A stretch of DNA of 64,000 nucleotides, taken from the NCBI RefSeq assembly GCF_000002985.6, contig NC_003279.8, positions 11,656,001-11,720,000 of the forward strand, in the 5' to 3' direction. The translations under genes and the position numbers were made by a program. This document shows positions 14,150 to 25,073 of the stretch, piece by piece (the stretch's first letter is position 1; every line of letters starts with the position of its first letter). The notes under the pieces were generated by a model that did no database searches, was not told where the DNA came from, and saw only the letters and a program-made list of their open reading frames with translations. The DNA comes from Caenorhabditis elegans (lineage: Eukaryota; Nematoda; Chromadorea; Rhabditida; Rhabditidae).

Positions 14150-14460
14150 TCTTAAACTCTCACTGTCCCACTCTGCACCAAAAATTTTCGTGTCGGGACC
14201 CTCAAAGAGCGGCGGCGGCCGTCCCCCCAAGGGCACCCTATCAACAAACTCTCAAGTGGAATTTCTAGAGGAGTGGGGGAAGAAGGGGGTACTCTAGATT
14301 TGTCGGATTTGTGCATTGTCACCACCACCACTATAGGGTCCTTTTGGTGTGTCGTCGGGGGGTAGGAGGGTCCACTTGAGTGAACCCCCCTTATTCTTTT
14401 TGTGTACATACTTCTGAGCAGGAGAGCACTCTTACTTAGTCAGGAAAAGGGCGGAGCCTA
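14150..14460. promoter_or_regulatory. G-rich island, possible regulatory DNA
   Basis: About 310 bases of balanced composition inside an AT-rich repeat field. It holds G-runs on the + strand (14355-14372) and GGGCGGAGCC near 14450. The minus frame of 85 codons is proline- and serine-rich and matches nothing I know. A kpc-1 control element is only one possibility. Confidence 0.25.
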
Positions 14461-15949
14461 ATTAGATTCAATTAAATGAGTCATCATGGGTTTTGGTAGT
14501 TTTTGGATTTCAAAATGTTGATGGCCTAGTTTTGGGTTTCTAGGCCACTTTTTAAAGGTGGCCTAGAAATCCAAAATAAAATAAAAAGATCACAATGAAA
14601 ACCCAGCGCATTGTTAATTTTTAGAAATGTTCAAAAATGACAATTTTCCGACAAATTGGTGGCCGAATTTTAATTTTCTAGGCCACATTTTCAGTGGCCT
14701 AGAATTAATTTTTTTAGGCCACGTTTTCAGCGGACTAGAAATCTTAGGTATATCAGAACTAGGTCACCTCTAGAAAATCCCCTTAATTAAATAGATTTTG
14801 GTTTCAGAAAAATTCCAAAAATACTAATTTTCCACCATATACAACAATTCAAAGTTGATGGCCTAGTTTTGGTTTTCTAGGCCATATTTCAAGTGGCTTA
14901 AAACATTAAAATTTGCCAAAACTAGGCCACGTCAAAAAAATCTCCTGAATTGAATTTATTTTTGTTTTGCAACAATTAAAAAATAGCAATTTGACCATTT
15001 AAAAAAAGTTGGTGGCCGAACTTTGCACTTCTAGGCCATACCCTCCTCGGCCTAGAAATCTAACTTTTGTGAAAAAGACTCATTAATTTCAGTTAAGGGA
15101 AACTTCAAAAATATCAATTTTAAGCCAAATTACTGTCATTGAAAGTTGATGGCCGAATTTTTTGATTTCTAGGTGTCCACTTTTGTGGCTCACCGTTAAC
15201 GACATAACTTTCCCAAGCTGGTCTAGAAATTTTAGTTAACATCTTTTAGATCTTTTTTGCGGCCCAGTCTTAGTCTTCTAGGCCATATTCCTGATGGCCT
15301 AGAAATCCAAACCCAGCCATGACTATACTCAAATTGAAGCTCTTGACCTCCTGAACTCAAATTTAATAAAATTTTCCCAACTTTATCCCAAATTTCCTAG
15401 AATTTTAGACCAAAATCATGCGGAGGAAAGCATTGATTGAGTAAAGTGGGCCTTCCATGTTTGTTTGGACGTCCACTCCTTGCCCCTTGCCTTCTCAGAA
15501 AGACGGACGGCGCTTAATTAAATTAATGAAGTCTGACGAGTCCTCCTCCCCCAGAACCCTCTTTTCTCAAGCACACACTGCTTTTGGAGCACACCACCAC
15601 CACATTTTTGCGATTTTTTCGCGCCGTTTTTTCAAGTTTTTTGGATGAAAGTATGACTAAAATTTGTTGCTTCAATCAGATTTTTTCATTATTTTAAGGT
15701 ATGATTGAGCAATTTTTGCTCAATTTGCTGGTCCAATTTTCATAAAATTCTCCAATTCTCCTGTGACTGAAAATTAGATTTTCCCGCATTTCCCTGAAAT
15801 TTCCATTAAGTGGAACATAGCGAGGTGTAGAAATTGATGTGGAAAATCCAATTAATCTCGAACGGAGCATTTTCTTTCAACTCTCCACTTTGCGGAAAAT
15901 GCTCCAAACTACTGAAGCTTAATCTAAAATTCGAGTTTTTAGTCCTTAA

Positions 15950-16200
15950 ATGCCTATTTTTTCAAAAAGTACCTATGCCTACCTTGTCTATTTATACCTT
16001 TGCCTACCACTGCCTGCCTTTGCATCTATGCCTATGCCTACCTACTCTCTCGGTGATCTATGCCTACTTTTTTCCTACCTACCTACGTGCCTTCTTAACT
16101 TATCCAACCTTGTGCCTACCTTCCTACCATCAATCTGCTTTCCTATTTTATGCGATTTATCCTTAAATTTCAAGGAGGCGTAGGCAGGCAGGCAAGGCTT
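15950..16200. repeat. CTATGCCTACC-type degenerate repeat
   Basis: Loose repeats of TGCCTACC and ATGCCTATGCCTACC, ending in the opposite orientation as GTAGGCAGGCAGGCAAGG (16180-16197). This is the same GTAGGC core as the array at 903-1804 and the receptor introns. Confidence 0.7.
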
Positions 16201-16499
16201 TGAAAAACTCAAAAATAAAAAATAAATCCCAAATTTTCTTCGTACTCCCGAACCCTCCCTTCTCCCGAATTTTGATGAATGAATTGGCTAGTGACCAAGG
16301 CCATTCCGATTCCAGCGGTGTTTTTTCCCTTTGAAGACGTTTCGGCCACTCTTATGATGGATTGATGAACAGTTTTTCACTCTTTCCTTTGCTTTTTTTT
16401 GGCGCTTTTTTGCTGGTTTTGACCAGACGAAATTTCGCTCCGCAAAGTATTCTTCCAATTTTCTGAGTAGGTTTTGACTAGGTTTTGCTCCGCGGAGAG

Positions 16500-16800
16500 T
16501 TGAGCTAGAAAAATACTTTTAACTGGAAAAACGTAGCAAATTTTATGCTGAATATTTTGCTAGTTGGCAACTTTTTAATATCTTAACCTTGCGCGGAGTT
16601 ATACACGTTCAAACTTTGACTCACGTTGTGTGCGCCTTTTATATTTTTTTAACGGATATATCTCCTTGGAGAGTTGAGCTATAAAAAATTTCCCAATTAA
16701 CAAAATATTGCAAATTTTATGCTGAATATTTTGATAGTTGATAACTTTTTAATATCTTAACTGTGAACGGAGTTATACACTTTTAAACATTGGAGGGAGC
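16500..16800. repeat. Tandem duplicate of ~170-base repeat
   Basis: The sequence GAGTTGAGCTA, an AAAATATT-rich stretch, GCAAATTTTATGCTGAATATTTT and then GGAGTTATACAC occurs twice (about 16497-16610 and 16669-16780). A related copy (GAACATTTTGCTAGTTGAAAG) lies at 37945-38020, next to an inverted partner. Confidence 0.8.
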
Positions 16801-17599
16801 ACCGTCTGCGTCTATTATCCTAAAAATTAGCATGAAGCCTAAAAAAAAGCATAAAGCCTAAAAATCACTTTTTGATTTTCCGAGCCTTCCGCCGGAACAA
16901 ATTTCAAAAGTATCATGCAAAAAGGGGGATCGATTTCAAACTAAAAACCGGAAGTTGTCACATTCCTATCTCTCTCTCTCTCTCTTCTTTCGGTTTTTCT
17001 GCTTTTTTGCTCATACATAGTTCCAATGAAAAAAGATACATTTTTCCTGCGTGTATTGAATTATGGGACACAACCCTTTTTTGAGCCTTAGGGAGTTTGA
17101 GGTGTCAGTTTTGTATGCTTTAGAGGAGAACGAAATATCAGTTTAAAAAAAGCTCTTCTGTAAATATCGAGTTAAACTCAAAACTCACAACTCTCAAAAA
17201 TTCAAGTTTTAGGAAAGTTGAGAGGGCGCAGACAACGAGAGTACTCTCTTTCTCTGCGCTCTCTCTTCAAATGTGAAATCAAAAAAAAATTGACATATTT
17301 TTCATTATTGATGCTCTCTGTGTATTGTGGCTTCTGACAGGTGATATCCTTTCATCCAGCAGCCCAAACAAGGTGTCATCTTCCCCCGCTTGGGGGTTTC
17401 CATTTTCGGGGTCATCCGTATTTGCTCTCTCACCCCCGAAACCATCAAAGCTTTCTCTCTCTCTCCGTTTATGTACATTTTTGTGTGTTATACCTGAACA
17501 ACACAAACATACGCTCTCACTTTCCACTCAAAGGCTCCTTAGACATTTTGGACGAGGTCGAAATTGAAAGTGTTGATCTTTTATAACGGAGTTTGCTTT
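16801..17599. other. Intergenic, no gene recognised
   Basis: Contains CT-rich microsatellite (TCTCTCTCTCTC near 16971-16985) and CTCTCTTTCTCTGCGCTCTCTC near 17247-17267. The frames at 17279-17586 on both strands overlap each other and show no conserved pattern that I recognise. Confidence 0.4.
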
Positions 17600-18330
17600 T
17601 TTTCTTCTTTTTTGGAAGTTTTGAAAATTTTCTAAATTTTGGAAAGGTTTAGAAAGGTCCAGAAAATTCTAGAAAGTCGTAGAGAATTTTCAACAAAATT
17701 CTAGGGGTACTAAGATGTTTTATAATTTTTTTGAAAGTTCTGAACAGATGTGGATAACTTTAAAAATGTTCTAGAAGGTTCTAACAAATTTTAAAAAATT
17801 CTAGAAAAATTTTAGAATTTTTGAAAAATGTATAGAAAACTTCTAAAGGTTTCCAGAAAATTCTAGAAAATTTTTAACAATTTTTGGATAACTCTAGAAA
17901 AATCTTGAAAGTTTTTAAAAGTTTCAAAACGTTTTAGAAGGTTCTAGAAAATTTTAGAAAACTCTTGAAAATTCTTTTAAATATTCTAAAAATTCTGAGA
18001 ATGTTCTAAAAGGTTCTATACAATTTTTGGAAAATTCTAAAATTATAGAAAGCTCCAAAATTTCTTGAAAGTTGTAGAAAAATTCAGAAAATTTTTTAAA
18101 AGTTCCAAAAAAGTCTAGAAAGTTAAATAAATTTCTTAAGATTTCCAGAAAGTTCTAGAAAAATTATAGGCAAATTTAGAACATTCCAAAAAGTTCTAGG
18201 CAACTCTAAAAAATTGTAGAAAGTTCAAGAAAATTTTTAAAAAAATTTAGAAACATTAAAAAACGTTTTGGCTATTCTAGGAAGTCTCTAAAATATTCTA
18301 GAATCGTCTGATCCATAAATATTTCTAGAA
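17600..18330. repeat. TTCTAGAA-type degenerate repeat block
   Basis: About 730 bases of imperfect units such as GTTCTAGAAAATTTTAGAA. The palindromic TTCTAGAA core makes the block partly self-complementary. The same family fills kpc-1 intron 4 (23465-23925). Confidence 0.88.
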
Positions 18331-19110
18331 TATTCTATTTTTTCTTCCAATTGGTCAACAATATTCAGACCTGAACATTACCCTATGTAATCCGATAATA
18401 ATCAGCTGACACGGGTCACATAGTGTGCACAAACAAGCACTTTTTCCATTCTTATCTTATCTCTCTGCGTATTTCTCTCTAGATGTCAGCAGTTTTCCTT
18501 AATTATTACTTTGTGTGACAGATATGAGGTTTGATTTTTTTGTACCAAAGTTTTTTTAAAAGTACAATTTTTACTTTTTTTCCAGCTGCGCAAATCTTTC
18601 ATGGGTTGTGCTGTGAGCCCACTAAAACCGCTTTAAAATCGGAGCATCATTCAGACTTTAATTCCCAATGGACCGGAGCAGCAGCTGCTCTTGCTCTTTT
18701 TGGTGCTCTTTTGAAAGCGCAAAGATTTTAGGATAATTTTGAATAAAAACTGTACTTTTTTCAATGTTTTTTTGGTGCTTTAAAATTCAAATTTCTGAAA
18801 AAATTTAAATTTTACAGAAAAAAAATATTACAAAATTTATTTTTTTTCGAAATTTTCAATAAATTTTTTTTTGTAATTTTGTTTCAACCGCATCACTAGA
18901 TAAGTCCTACTAATTTTTTTTAAATTTTCCCGTTTTCTTTTCAATGTCCATCATTTTGGCGCTTGGCTCACACGCGATAACTGAATAAATTTGAAGCCTA
19001 GCTCCCTCTGCCTCTGGGCTCCGAGAGCACACACTTTAGCCGTCTAACTCTCTGTCTCTATATGTGCATATTTCCGTTTTATTTTCAGATTCCCAGTGAC
19101 TCACTGGAAT
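18331..19110. promoter_or_regulatory. Kpc-1 upstream islands, possible control elements
   Basis: Two less AT-rich patches interrupt the repeats about 1-1.7 kb before the kpc-1 start: 18360-18520 (with CAGCTG E-box at about 18413 and TCTCTCTGCGTATTTCTCTC) and 18590-18730 (GGAGCAGCAGCTGCTC, containing a second CAGCTG). A third at 18945-19090 carries GGCTCCGAGAGCACAC. None looks coding. Position suggests promoter or enhancer function for kpc-1. Confidence 0.35.
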
Positions 19111-19309
19111 CAGTCGGAATTTGTTATTTATTCAGTTGGAAGGAATTATTCATTTTTTGGGGGAAAAAATTATTATTGGTTTTGGTTTTTGTTGGGCTTT
19201 TGAATTTTTTTCAGTAAAAAAAATGTCTATTTTTTCAATTCGGTTCAATTTTCAGACAATTTTAGGTAATTTGTCATACAACAATTTTCCCATTTATTAC
19301 AAATTTTAG

Positions 19310-19925
19310 TCAGTTTTTCCCTAACTTTTCCTGTTTCTCTCTTTTTTCTATTTTTTTCTGTTTTTCTTTTTTCCTTCTCTTCCTCCTTTTTTAATATTTT
19401 TTCTTCCCTGGCCTTTCCTTTTCCTCCTTTTTTCCTCTTTATTCCTTTCTTTTTCCGATACTTTTTTATATCTTTCTTTCTGTTTTTCTTTCTTTTTTTT
19501 CTTATCTTCCTCATTTTCCTCCTTTTTCCTACCCGGTTTCTCTCACTTTTTTCCTTTTCTTTCCTGTTTTTGCCTCTTGTTTCTTTTTCCCTTCTCTTCC
19601 TCCATTTTTACTATTTTTTCTTCCCTGACCTCTTCTTTTTTTCTTTTTTTTATCATCTTTTTCTTCTTTTTTTCCTTCTTTTCCTCCTCTTTTTTCTTTA
19701 TTTTCTCCTTTTTCTTTCTTTTTCCTTCTTTTTTTTTCTGTTGTTCCTACTCTTGCTCATTTTCCTATCTTCTTTTTTTCCTCCTTTTTTCCTATTTTCC
19801 TCCCTAGTTTCTCTTTTTTTCTTTCTCTTTCCTCTTTTTTCTCTTCATTCTTTTTCCCTCCTTTTTCCTTTCTTTTTCCTCTCCTTTTTCTCCTTTTTAT
19901 TTTTTTTATTTTTTCTACTTCTGCC
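19310..19925. repeat. Polypyrimidine tract upstream of kpc-1
   Basis: About 615 bases almost purely of T and C on the + strand (TTTTTCCTCC-type runs), ending about 20 bases before the likely splice acceptor for the kpc-1 leader. Purines are rare. If the gene starts upstream, the outron carries this tract, so it might influence splice-site choice or form a triplex-prone region. The + and minus frames across it (Phe/Ser/Leu-rich; Lys/Glu/Arg-rich) are composition artefacts. Confidence 0.9.
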
Positions 19926-19927
19926 AA

Positions 19928-19944
19928 CTTTTCAATATTTTCAG
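19928..19944 (+). promoter_or_regulatory. Probable splice-leader acceptor for kpc-1
   Basis: TTTTCAATATTTTCAG followed by AAACCCCCG fits the worm acceptor consensus. No donor or upstream exon is evident, so this is a candidate trans-splice site giving a 100-base leader before the ATG at 20045. The leader contains a two-codon upstream frame (ATG CGA TAA, 19991-19999). Confidence 0.55.
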
Positions 19945-20044
19945 AAACCCCCGAATCATCTGAAAATTCATCAAAATATTCAAGAAAATCATGCGATAAA
20001 CATCGGCGACGGGGGAATATATTCCAAAAAGAAAATTTGCAAAA

Positions 20045-23000
20045 ATGTCAAATATCAGTTGGTACCGTCATTGTTCGGTTCGGCTTCAACTCGTCACACT
20101 TGCACTTTTCCTTTTATTAGGCTCCGCCTCTTTAGGCTCCGCCCACATTGATGAAGAGTTCGAAGATGACGTCACGACGACAATATCATCGATTGCGTCA
20201 CCGATGAGGCGGACGTACACAAATGAGTGGGCGGTGCGGATAGCGGGTGGGAAGGTTGAAGAAGCGAACCGACTGGCGAACAAATACGGGTACACGAATT
20301 TGGGTCCGGTTAGTTTTATTTTTGAATATTTCAAAAAAATTTCCATAATTTTGATTTTAAATCGTGGAAAAATATTAATTTTGAGCAAAATTGGGTCTCG
20401 CCTGCAAAGCTACAGTAACCGACCCACGGATTTTCAAAACAGTTATTGTTATAAATTTTTAACAAATTAAAAGAAACATAAAAACATTTTAGATCGTCAA
20501 AAAATAATTATTTTAAGCAAAGTTAGAAAATTTTCAAAAAAAAATCAAGGTCCCGCCACGAAAACTAGAGTACTCAAAAACTTTTGCTGTTTTAGAAAAG
20601 TTTATGTTAACAGTATTGAATATTATTAAATTTCAAAAATTTCGCTTTTCAGATTGTCAAAAAATATTGATTTTGAGGGAAGTTAGAAGATTTTGAAAAT
20701 TTTGAAATAAATCCAAACAAAATTTTTTTTCGAAATTTTATATTTTTACGGAAAATCTATATATTTTTAAAATTCAAGAAAAATTATTTTCCAGATAATT
20801 CCGGGTGACGAGTACTATTTATTCCGTGACGATCGAAAAAAGAGTCGATCGTCGCGAAAAACGCGAAGCTTATCAGCAAATCAGCTTCAACACGAGGAAG
20901 ATGTCATGTGGATGGAACAGCAAGTGGCGAAGCGGAGAGTGAAAAGAGGATATCGAAGGATTCGACGACATACTGATGATAATGATATTTTTGAAGAGGA
21001 TGATGATGGTACTCAAATTAGCAAGTCGAGAAATAGAAAACATCCGGATCCGAACGATCCGTTGTGGACTGATATGTGGTATTTGGTAGGTTATTGAATT
21101 ATTGAGCAAAAAATTAGAAATTCAATGGTTTTTAAATTATTCCAAAAAATTGATTTTCCGCCGAGTTATGAGCATTTATAGTTGGTGGCCGAACTTTGAT
21201 ATTCTAGGCCACTTAAAATTAAATAAGTGAAAAAGATGCAGAATTTTCAGATCACTTATAAAAATTTTGAATCATCGAAAAATATTGATTTTCCGCCGAG
21301 TTATGAGCACTTAAAGTTGGTGGCCTAACTTTGGGTTTCTAGGTCACCAAAAATTAAATAAGTCAAAAAATACAAAACTTTCAGATCAATTCTATGCATT
21401 TTGAATCATCGAAAAATATTGATTTTCCGCCGAGTTATGGGAATTTGAATTTGGTGGCCGAACTTTGATTTTCTAGGCCATCAAAAGTTAGATAAACAAA
21501 AAAGATGCAGAACTTTCCGATCAGTTTTGTACATTTTGAATCATCGGAAAATATTAATTTTTAGCCGAGTTACGAGGTTATAAAGTTGGTGGCCTAGGAA
21601 TCCAAAGTTCGGCCATCAACTTCAAATGCCCATAACTCGACGAAAAATCAATATTTTTCAATGATTCAAAATGTACAGAATTTACCTTAAAATTCTGCAT
21701 CTTTTTCGCATATCTAACTTCTCATGGCCTAGAAATTCAAAGTTCGGCCACCAACTTTAAATGCCCATAACTCGGCGGTGATTGAATATTTTTCAATTTT
21801 TCAAAAACCATTTTTAAATTAACTCTCTAAACTTTTCAGAATCGAGGTGAACATCATTCTGACTCAACAACCCGTATGGATCACAATGTAAAAGAAGCCT
21901 GGGACCTCGGGTACACAGGAAAAGGAGTCGTCGTCACGATTCTTGACGACGGTTTGGAAAGAACTCACCCAGATATTTCTCCGAATTACGATGAACGTGC
22001 TTCATATGACGTCAACGATCGAGATAATGACCCGATGCCAAGATACGAATTTTCGGATGAAAATCGACATGGAACTCGGTGTGCTGGAGAAGTTGCGGCG
22101 ATTTTTAATAATAGTTTATGTATTGTTGGAATAGCTTACAATGCAAATATCGGTGGAATCAGAATGCTCGATGGTGACGTCACAGATGCCGTCGAAGCCG
22201 CTTCCGTTGGGCATAATGCAGATTACATTGATATTTATAGGTATGGGCATTATTTCAGAATTGAGCCAAAATTTACAATTTCATCAGCTTCAATCAAAAA
22301 TATTGATTTTGAGCCAAGTTATGGACCTTGGAAGTTGGTGGCCTAACTTTGGATTTCTAGGCCACCAAAAATTAAATAAGTCAAAAAGATGCAGAATTCC
22401 AAAGCGGAGCGAACAGTTTTTAAATTATTCAAAAATATTCAGTATTAATCGAGTTATGGGCATTTGAAATTGGTGTCCTAACTTTGAATTTCTAGGCCAC
22501 CAACTTTAAAAGCTCATAACTTTGTTCAAATTCAATATTTTTCGAAATCTTCAACGGGTTAGAGTTAGACCTGGATTACGCATCTTCCCAGTTTAATTGA
22601 TTGCTGATGGCCTAGAAAACCAAAGTTCGGCCAACCAAAGTTCGGCCACCTGCATATTTTTATTCTTTTCAATTTGTTCTGGCCTAGAAAATCAAAAATA
22701 ATCCAAAGTCAGGCCACCAACTTCAAACGCCTATAACTCAAAATTAATGTTTTGAAAGATTTAAAAACTATTGTAATCGTCAGTTCTTTCTCTTTCTGTT
22801 GGTTATTTTTTCGAAAAACAAAAAAAACTCTTCCAGCGCATCCTGGGGACCGGATGACGATGGCCGAACCGTCGACGGCCCCGCAAAACTCACAAGAAGT
22901 GCCTTCGAAAAAGGAATCACCATGGGTCGAAAAGGAAAAGGCTCAATTTTTGTATGGGCATCAGGAAATGGAGGAAAAGACGCGGATTCGTGTAATTGTG

Positions 23001-24632
23001 ATGGGTACACCAACTCCATATACACGTTATCCATATCAAGTGCCACTGAAAATGGAAATATCCCATGGTACTCTGAAGCTTGCAGTAGTACCCTTGCGAC
23101 TACCTACTCTAGTGGAGCAACTGGCGAAAAGATGATCCTAACCACAGATCTACACCACGCGTGCACAAATATGCACACGGGGACCAGTGCAAGTGCTCCG
23201 TTGGCTGCTGGAATTGTTGCTCTTGCTCTAGAAGCCAACCCGAATCTCACGTGGCGAGACCTTCAACATATTGTGATACGAACTGCAAAGCCTATCAATT
23301 TAAGAGCAGGAGATTGGACTACAAATGGGGTTGGGAGAAATGTGTCCCATAGTTTTGGTTATGGGTTGATGGATGCTGGAGCCATGGTGAAGCTGGCAAA
23401 GATCTGGAAGAAGGTTGATGAGCAGCATCGGTGCAGGCAGTTTTATCCGTCGAGATATAAGTGAGTAGTTATCACCCAAATTTATGAAAAATTCCAGAAG
23501 TTTCTCGAATTTTGCAAAAGTTTTCAAAAGTTTCTAAACATTTCTAAAACTTTCCTGCTGTTTTCAGAATTTTTAAGAATTTTCCGTTTTCAGGAGCTAT
23601 TAAAATTTTTTTAGACTTTCTAGAAGTTTGTCAAACATTTAAAAATGTTTCCTAATACTCGAGAAAATTTTAAAAATTTACTGAAAATCCCTGAGATCTT
23701 CAAAAATTTTTGACAAGTTTCTAGACGTTTCTCAAATCTTCCAGAAGTTTATAGAAGTCTACAGAAATTTCCAAAAATTTCTCGATTTTTCCAGAAGTTT
23801 CTAGAAGTTTCAGAAGTTCACACAATTTTCCAGAAATTTCCAGGGACTTCTACGCGTTTTCAGAAGTTTCCGAAAATTCTAGAAATTGAGAAAATGTTTA
23901 GAAATTCCAAAAAACTCCAAGTTTTTAGAAATATCCCCAACGGAAACCGCCTTCAACTCCAACTTTACTCCGACGGATGTTATGGTGGAGCCGATGAGAA
24001 TAAGGTGTCTTATGTGGAGCACGTGCAGGCAATCGTCACATTGAAAGCTCCAAAACGTGGAGATTTGCAAATCTACTTGACTTCTCCGTCAGGTAATGAT
24101 TTTGAAAATAAATTTAGGATGTAAAACTGACTTTTTTTAAACCTTCATAACTTTTTTTGACGAAAAGCTAGAACATTGGCTCAAAAAGCGAAAATGCTCA
24201 GCTGCAAATTTCAAATTTAAAAAAATTTAAAACGTTCAGGCACAAAATCCACGTTGCTCACAAAAAGAGCACGCGACACATCACGAAGTGGCTTCACAGA
24301 TTGGGCTTTCATGACGACCCATAACTGGGGGGAGCAGGCCGCCGGGCTGTGGATTCTGGAAATCGATAATGATGGATGGGATGGTGAGTATTGATTTCTG
24401 AAAATTCATTGATTTTTAGGAGTGATTATCGATTTTTGCAGACGCCGAGCTTGTAAAATGGGAACTCGTGCTCTACGGAACTGATCGGGAAACCGGCGAC
24501 TTTGGAGGCCAACATGCTTCACCGTTAGCCGTCAGAAGTGTCCAGATGGAAGCCACGTCATCCGGCACCCAATATTCAATTTTCCACGTCATCACTCTTG
24601 TCATATTAACATTTTCCCAGATTTTATATTAA
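20045..24632 (+). CDS. kpc-1: KPC-1, furin-type proprotein convertase
   Basis: Secretory-pathway serine protease that cuts proproteins after dibasic sites. Seven exons: 20045-20308, 20795-21085, 21840-22240, 22837-23460, 23929-24092, 24240-24383 and 24442-24632; 2079 bases, 692 residues, every junction in frame with GT/AG. Signal peptide about residues 1-33. The prodomain has Arg/Lys-rich cleavage candidates RRVKR (135-139) and RIRR (143-146), or KSRNRK (165-170). The peptidase domain shows D221 (LDDG), H262 (RHGTRC), oxyanion N363 (ASGNGG) and S436 (HTGTSASAP). The P domain spans roughly 460-600. The last 20 residues are hydrophobic, so a membrane or lipid anchor is possible. In worms KPC-1 acts in dendrite branching and peptide processing (family knowledge). 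Introns 2-4 are repeat-filled. Confidence 0.96.
21170..21790. repeat. Tandem GGCCGAACTTT repeat in kpc-1 intron 2
   Basis: Four to six units of about 120 bases: CCGCCGAGTTATG, AAGTTGGTGGCC, TTTCTAGGCCA, then a spacer with ATGCAGAA. The first units run one way and the last two (from about 21590) run the other way, so the intron RNA can fold into a large hairpin. A similar inverted arrangement lies in intron 3 (22310-22740). Confidence 0.85.
23465..23925. repeat. TTTCTAGAAGTTT repeats in kpc-1 intron 4
   Basis: Degenerate units such as CCAGAAGTTTCTAGAAG fill this intron. They belong to the family seen at 17600-18330 upstream of the gene. Confidence 0.8.
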
Positions 24633-24940
24633 CTTCATTTGTTTTTAAAAAATCTGATTTCCAATTCAAAAAGTCTCAAAATCGATCGATCTCCTGTCAT
24701 ATCTTTAATTTAGATTATTGATTGAATTTTTCCGAAAAAAATAGTGAACTTTTCTCGTCTCTTGTTACGGTACAATTTCGGTTTCTGTACATTCCGCTAA
24801 TATTGATTTTTTTCTAGAATTTTCTTCCCCCCAATTTTCACTTTTCCCCACTCCCGCCCGTTTGACAACGATTTTTTTTCGTCAGAATTTTAAAACCTAT
24901 TTCCGATGGTGCTAGAACATTTTTTTATTGATTTTACTAA

Positions 24941-24946
24941 AATAAA
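24941..24946 (+). terminator. Candidate poly(A) signal of kpc-1
   Basis: AATAAA about 310 bases after the kpc-1 stop, in an A-rich context. It is the clearest hexamer before the convergent scramblase gene that ends at 25074. Confidence 0.5.
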
Positions 24947-25073
24947 AAAACAAAATAATAAAAAGTTTGAATTTCAACATTTTTAAGTAAAAAAAATAGA
25001 AAAAAAAACAATTGCAGGCAGAATGTTTGTGACTAACAAATGGGGCAGCACCGGACATACGATGAACCTAAAA

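Larger units (their letters stand above)
11261..16499. other. Intergenic, dominated by GGCCTAGAAA dispersed repeats
   Basis: Members of the GGCCTAGAAA/TTCGGCCACC family fill about 11790-12590, 13850-14090 and 14515-15320, in both orientations, often as neighbouring inverted pairs that could fold. A CAAAAAAAATTTTTCG tandem patch is at 13180-13272. A less AT-rich, G-rich island at 14150-14460 (runs such as GTCGGGGGGTAGGAGGG) and a CCTACC-rich patch at 15950-16100 stand out. I find no credible exon. Confidence 0.45.

Noticed and set aside
19245-20151. Long frames across the polypyrimidine tract
   Set aside because: Phe/Ser/Leu or Lys/Glu/Arg composition follows from the C/T bias; the region precedes the real kpc-1 start.
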